Source of the DNA: Paraescarpia echinospica
Lineage: Eukaryota > Annelida > Polychaeta > Sabellida > Siboglinidae
Length of the DNA: 64,000 nt
Direction: 5' to 3'
Assembly: GCA_020002185.1 (NCBI GenBank)
Contig: CM034544.1
Span: forward strand, 31,484,937 to 31,548,936
Shown here: one piece after another, positions 58,331 through 64,000 of the stretch
How positions within the stretch are numbered: the first letter of the stretch is position 1
Layout of the letters: every line of letters starts with the position of its first letter
Notes under the pieces: model-generated
The model's input: only the letters and a program-made list of their open reading frames with translations
What the model was told of the DNA's origin: nothing
The model's database searches: none
Position numbers and translations under genes: made by a program

Positions 58331-60220
58331 CATCTTTTTAAGTACAATTTGTCCCTCTTTCTTATCTGTGTTTGTATTTGTACAGATTTAATTAAGTCAG
58401 CGTACTTGTGCTGGCATATGTTGTAAGAGTAATGATGATGATGATGTTGCAATATAATATAAGACAATGTGAGGTTAGGATAACGCTATAAAAAGTATAA
58501 TCAGTAAGTTAGTTATGTGCACTGTATATGTAAAAGAAAGATCTCTGTTCACACCTTATGTGACTCATTGTACTCAAGCTCAAAAAGGAATTACAATTAC
58601 CTAGAAAACTCTGAAAAGTAAATTATGTGAAGCTGCTTAAATGAGTGTCGTTTAGAGGAATGAATACCTCACTAATGAGATGTTTAATTGTTGCATATAC
58701 TTATTAATATGTGAACGTTACTGGAAGAATAATATATACTTATCATGATAGAGTATAACAATGACAGCGTGGTTTTCCCACATATTATGTTCTTACATCT
58801 TGTTGAATGTTAACAAAACTAAAATTAGTATGTGTGGGTTTGATTGTTTGTATATGATAGATAGTAATTACTATGGTGATATCTCTTTAGCTGTTACTAG
58901 TGGTTTATATAGGACCTCAGAGAGGGGCCAAAGGAGCCACACTTAATCACCCACTTATTTTCCAAGCTCAACATTAATGCGGCAGCGGGTTATATAAGAA
59001 ACAAGAAAATTCCAAAGGGGAGCCAGTGACCTCCCTAGATACACCTTTGGTAGCTATTATAACAAATGTGTGATGTCTATCTAGTCTAGAATTTTCATAT
59101 GTATACGATTCATCATTTAACCCAGCTTATTATTGATTGTTCGTTTTACTCTTATGGCATTGTTACACAAGTTAAATATGGTTTAAATGAAGGTTTCATT
59201 TTGTCACACTATTTGTCGTTAACATTCACCAACATGTGATTAACAATGTGTCATGAGTTTATATGGGGTCTATAGTATTCACTGTCTTCTTGTGCTAGTT
59301 ATAAACATGGAAATTGCAGTGTCAGGTTTGTACTGTTTGCAAATTGTTGATTAGGAATTTGCTATGTTTTTGTAACATATGTGTAGCTTAGTCAAGTAAT
59401 GCAATATGCATTGACAATACACGTCTCCACTATATGCCATCCCTGATGGAGATTCTAATCATTATAATCTAGTATATCTCTTATAATATTCCAGAATAAA
59501 GTGATTGGATTGAATGTATAGCATTAACTGTTTGTTACTTTCTTTTCTTGTTGTGAGGTTTAAACAATTAATTATATAACTAACATTCATATACAGCTAG
59601 GCAAGCTACTTCAGTATCTCGAGAACATTACCCCATATGAAAACTGGGTGCATGCCAATTCATGCATATCCATGCACAAATTCACAATATTTAAATGAAA
59701 ACAGTACAATAGTTGAATGCCGGCTAGCAATATCTCAGAAAAGCAGATTACACACGTGAACATCTGCTGCTCGACTATGTTGTTATTAGAGCACTTTACA
59801 CGTCACTTGTCTGTGACTTTTGAAAGAGAATTAAAAAACCAATGCAACTCGATCATTTTATAAAGCACATCATATATTCATATTCACATCGCAAATGATT
59901 TGCATAGCCACACGGCTGCATAAATTTAAATTCATTTTATCACAATTAATTGTTTTTTTAAATTCCAGTTGCCATTTTTTATTCTCAGTCTATTTATTAT
60001 GTGTGTCAGTAGTACAATTTTTTATCATTCTCATTTAGGCCACTACTAATGCATCTGAAATGTTGTGGCTTGCTTGAAAAGAATTCACATGGTATCATTA
60101 GAAATACATTAATTATTTGTGACTGTTTTAAGACATACAATTTCATAGATGCTGAATTTTATTATAATTGTAAAGAAGCATAAATACATTTAAAAACTAA
60201 AATAAACACTAACCAACCTA
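58331..60220. other. AT-rich intergenic stretch
   Basis: No domain-bearing frame, repeat array or RNA gene recognised on either strand. Confidence 0.4.
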
Positions 60221-60225
60221 AAAAA

Positions 60226-60297
60226 ACCCGACGGGATTTGATCGTAGAACCTGATCACTCGACGTCAAACGCCTTACCGACCATGCTACAGAGGCAC
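60226..60297 (-). repeat. tRNA-like sequence (SINE head or pseudogene)
   Basis: On the - strand: A-box-like TAGCATGGTCGGTAAGGC and B-box-like ACGATCAAATCCCGT. The A box fits well and the B box departs from GGTTCRANNCC at two positions. End pairing is poor. Confidence 0.45.
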
Positions 60298-62200
60298 AGC
60301 GACTTCACAATGAAAATGGAACTTCATGTCTATCCTGTATGCGTGTGGATACTATATATTAAAAACTGGATAATTTGTTCCACTTTAACATTTGTTTAAT
60401 TAAATACTAGCGTTCTTATTGCTTTTAGCCTATTTTAATGCACTGCTTGATCCTGCGCTGATACAACTGACACGTTCAGGCCATACATAAGCATAGAGCG
60501 ATTTATTCAGCGCAAATAGGACGCACGGTTTTGACGATGTCCATAGGTTATAGCGTCTTTTACCATTTTTGGATTTATCTGGTCTGTTTTCGTAAATAGT
60601 TCACTCAAAACAACTATTCTAATGGTCTGTTTGAACAGGTTTTACGGAATATGTGTTAGAGATTGAGCATATAGATATCATATGTAATATTTTGTTAAAA
60701 TGGCATAACACACTAGCTACGTGTAGGACGCACGATTTGTGCTCCCACCAATGGCACGTTGACCTATGGCTATGGCTATAGTATAGGTCATACAGCTGAA
60801 CCTGATTTATAAGAGAAGGTAGATATGTATTACACATATTAGGTAAAGATCCGTCGTTTGTTTATTAATATGCATTATATCAATATCGACATACACTAGA
60901 CATTGACGCTGTAAGACTAAGTCAAGACTCAAGGCCTCAAGCCTCACGGCGTCTGAACCCTTGCCTTGGCCTTGGCTTGGGCTTGGCCTTGCAAGTCGTG
61001 TGCGGGCGCCAGCCCAGCTCCAGTCCAACGGAAATCATGAGCTGTTTATATTTTAGTCTTTTTAAGGAATTTGTGTTAATTATCCAACAAGCTTGCAAAC
61101 ACATAACTCGTGTGTCAATACGTGTGTTATCATACTCAGTATACTGGTGTTACATGAATTGGTCATAGACATAGTTAACAGAAAATGCCGTTTTGCACAA
61201 AAACCAAATCAAATTGTTACGAACAGTTTCAATATTCTAAATTACTAGCCGTTGTTTAATCAATATTGTGCAAACAATTTGTTAAAAAAGTTGTTTTAAG
61301 GAAAATAATTATATTTGTAAAATCAGAAAAGCACGCTCCACGAATCGACGCTATCACACAAATTGGTCATGGCTGTTATGGCAAGCCGTACCGACAAAAA
61401 CTGAATTAATTACGTCACGGGACCGCTGGCGCCCGCTGCTTGGCGTTGTTGTTGATGGTTAGCTTTCCTGGCGTTATTATTGTAAATAGTAGAATTCACT
61501 GAAAACATTTGATGCTAATTTATGATGAGTGTTTGAGCAAATGTAAGTTATTTAATGACGACAAGGAGGTTTGTTTAAAAGAAAATATTTAATGGTAAAT
61601 TGATGACACCAGCATTGACAATGTTTGCTTTTCATATGCACTGTTCACAATCTTATATTTTAGCTTAATATTTTGAACATTTATTTTGAATAAATATTGA
61701 AACACTACTCTTCCTGACAACTTGCCACACAACAGGGGCAGTTGAACTGTTCCTTGAGTGACACCTCTGTAACCTAGGTACACCAGATAAGGTGCACCCA
61801 TCGATTGCATCGGCGTCTCAGTTGTACACGAAAATCGCATTGCGCCCAAACGATTACACCTACATCACATTGGGCATTTGGTGGTGTTTCCCTTTTGCAT
61901 ACGCAGCACACGTCATCTGTTACAATTTCGTAAAGTTGTGCGTTGTTTGTTGGTGAATGTGTCATTGTGTTTGTCTGTGTGATTGTCGGGGTGCCTGTTT
62001 GTTTTATTGTTGGTTGGTTCGTTTGTGTTTTGCTTTGTTTGTTGGGTTTGATATATTTCTTGTTGGTTTGTTTGTTGGTTTGAATTTCTGAAATACCTGG
62101 TCCACCCCACGCCCTTCTGTGATGGCTTGACCACCATTGACCATTCCGTGTCGACTATATGCTTTTTTTAAATGGTGGCACAAAACGAGGTTTCTTTGAG
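60298..62200. other. Intergenic stretch, nothing firm
   Basis: Contains a CTTGG/GGCTTGG-rich patch (60,955-60,990) and a gttggtttgttt-rich patch (61,975-62,090). No gene recognised. Confidence 0.4.
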
Positions 62201-62235
62201 TTAAGAAACGTATCTAAATCGGGAGATGTGGAGTG

Positions 62236-62239
<4 letters not shown>

Positions 62240-62305
<66 letters not shown>

Positions 62306-62320
62306 TGTGTGTGTGTGTTG
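62240..62320. repeat. (GT)n microsatellite
   Basis: About 80 bp of GT, adjoining the distal tail of the transposase remnant. Confidence 0.95.
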
Positions 62321-62329
62321 TGTTCGTTG

Positions 62330-63676
62330 CTATGTGATCTACCCTGCTACCTGGTGTATGCATGTCCACAACTGCAGTGTTCGGGGCTAGGTAATCATCA
62401 CTGTTACACACTGCATCCACGTCAGCAGTAACTGTAATTGTGTTCGCCGGTTGATGATCCACATTGCTAGGCCTACCCACTGCAGACAAGTCAGCAGTAG
62501 TGTTTATTGCTTGGTGATGTACAGTGCCAGCTGCTGCAGACACATCTACAGTTGGTGCGTCGTTTATTGCTTGGCTATCATCATTTACCACTTTACTTGA
62601 TGCAAGCTGTTGATCTGTGACCACACTGGCACTGAATGGGAAAATTCCCGAATGTCGGAAACTTCCAGTTATGTTGCCCAGGATTCTCTTTCATAAAGTT
62701 GCGGCATTCGCTGTAGTAAGCAACCTTAAACGGACCAAAGACCCCGACATCCAACGGCTGTAGGAAGTGACTCGTATGGGCCGGGAGTAGGAAGAGGATC
62801 AGGTTGTGTTTGTGCGCCCATTCTATTAATGGCACGTTGATGTGCGAACTGTGCCCGTCGTACAACAACAACAGGGGTTCGTCTTTGCTGGTAGACACAT
62901 ACTTAAGAAAATGTTTACTCAAGTAGGCCTGGAAGATTTTACTTGTGGACCATCCACTGTCGGACATAGTTCCTTGAGTTCCTGGCAGCGCGCCGTTCAT
63001 TAACTACTCTGTCATCCGCTTCCCCGTGAATATTAAGAAGGGAGGCAAGCACTGTCCTATTGCATTTATACAGCTTATGATCGTGGTTGTTGCCGATCTT
63101 GGTGAAACTACGGCCAACGATGTCCGACCTGTTTCGGCGATTATCTTAGGCGGCACATGTTCCGTAGGCACACCAGTTTCATCAACATTGAAAATCCTAT
63201 GTGGTTTTCCCAACAAGTCATACTTCTGAAGTATGCTCAATAACTCCTTGTAATAATTATTTAACGTTTCCCTCGTTGCACTGCGTGCTCTAACCGTGGA
63301 CAAGCCTTTTGGCCATCTCCTTAACAAGCGATACATCCATATATCATTTGGTGGGCTACTAGTGTATTTCCTATTCAGGAAGAAAGCGGTTTCACCAGCA
63401 ATATCTGCTAATTCTCTGCGCGTATATCCGTACCCACATGCAGCTACTGCTTTCATGTGAGACACGAAAGCTGCTTCTTCAGAACTGCTCATCATTTTTT
63501 TAATATTTATGTTCATAAGGATCAGAATGGCCTAATGTTTTATGGCGTAAAGTTGTTACAGACACACCACACGTCCTTGCTGCCTTACGGACTGACAATC
63601 CGTCTTATGTGCACATTACATATGCATATTGTAGTTGGCCAGGGGTATAATCTCTGTCGGTAGCTGGTATTTTCAT
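62330..63676 (-). pseudogene. pogo/Tigger-type transposase (Tc1/mariner superfamily), broken
   Basis: Cuts and pastes TIR-bounded DNA. Reading down from ATG 63,676: a pipsqueak-type HTH (DGLSVRKAARTCGVSVTTLR) with a stop at about 63,605; a frame change near 63,515; a CENP-B-like region (SSSEEAAFVSHMKAVAACGY, WMYRLLRRWP); then the catalytic core with FNVDETGVPT (Asp 1), LLLYDGHSSHI (Asp 2) and LQPLDVGVFGPFK (Asp 3). An in-frame stop at 63,001-63,003 splits the core. After about 62,690 the frame shifts, and SFRHSGIFPFSASVVTDQQL continues the usual pogo C-terminus with the intervening segment shortened. A Thr/Asp/Ala-rich tail then repeats INDAP- and INTTAD-like phrases up to a (GT)n tract. Element ends were not located. 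Confidence 0.8.
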
Positions 63677-64000
63677 GGTTTTTTGACAAATACAGACATA
63701 CTGATATAGTGTTAGTTTATAATGTATAAACTAGTTTTTTTAATACATTAATTTCACACAGTATTCCCATTATTCAACCGTTTTAACAAGACAGCCCTGC
63801 TATACATACTTTACATACATCGTTAAACACCTGCGCTATATTTGGTAGTGCGTAAATAATATTAATATATTACATTTATTTCACATGTTTAGTAACTCGT
63901 TACTATTACTCCAACCTTTATCACAAGACAGGCGTACCATAGATATTCCATAAAAGATAATGTTTTATCTCGTGGCTTAATACGATAATGCGCAACAGCC
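63677..64000. other. AT-rich edge of the window
   Basis: Could hold the 5' non-coding part or TIR of the pogo-like element. No inverted repeat partner is identifiable. Confidence 0.3.

Overview
This is animal nuclear DNA with one host gene I can recognise and otherwise intergenic sequence packed with decayed mobile elements. The gene is a three-exon class A GPCR with the residues of a 5-HT2-type serotonin receptor (25,542-29,355, + strand). The repeats are CR1-, L2- and other non-LTR LINEs, a Ngaro-like tyrosine-recombinase retrotransposon, a Ty3/gypsy remnant, a pogo/Tigger-type transposase, tRNA-derived SINEs, palindromic MITE-like elements and long (TA)n and (CA)n tracts. The receptor resembles protostome 5-HT2 receptors as I remember them. 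With this repeat mix, a marine invertebrate, perhaps a lophotrochozoan, is my best guess; it is an inference and no species is proposed.

Layout. 1-2,965: CR1-like LINE copy 1. 3.6-8.8 kb: a tRNA-like SINE head, a multi-hairpin palindrome, a (GTA)n tract, a 36-bp minisatellite and a 17-bp TIR pair. 9.9-13.85 kb: CR1 copy 2, which keeps ORF1 (PHD finger plus SGNH esterase) and carries a nested L2 fragment. 15.6 kb: a SINE whose 3' tail matches an L2 at 34.4 kb. 17.3-21 kb: degenerate tandem repeats. 22.7-24.9 kb: a third LINE type (- strand). 25.5-29.4 kb: the receptor. 31.0-32.7 kb: a satellite of about 307 bp period.

35.9-50.8 kb is a nested retrotransposon block. A Ngaro-like element has a SGNH hydrolase ORF, an array of NFI-like palindromes, a gag-like ORF, RT-RNase H and a tyrosine recombinase. 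Its gag-like ORF is split by a 6.4-kb insertion with GGGCCCGTATTC inverted ends, and that insertion contains CR1 copy 3 (- strand). A second Ngaro-like fragment at 49.5-50.8 kb supplies the recombinase catalytic residues missing from the first copy. 51.9-52.3 kb holds an array with CTCF-like cores, 54.5-55.4 kb a gapless 303-bp-arm palindrome, 55.8-57.0 kb a gypsy integrase remnant (- strand), and 62.2-63.7 kb a broken pogo-type transposase (- strand).

I see no operons, CRISPR arrays or prokaryotic features. The most distinctive points are the receptor's roughly 600-residue third intracellular loop, a minisatellite in its intron 2 made from the exon 2 splice-donor junction, the NFI-like array inside the Ngaro-like element, and the long palindromes. 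All transposon ORFs here look inactive. Frame breaks were read by eye and boundaries are approximate.
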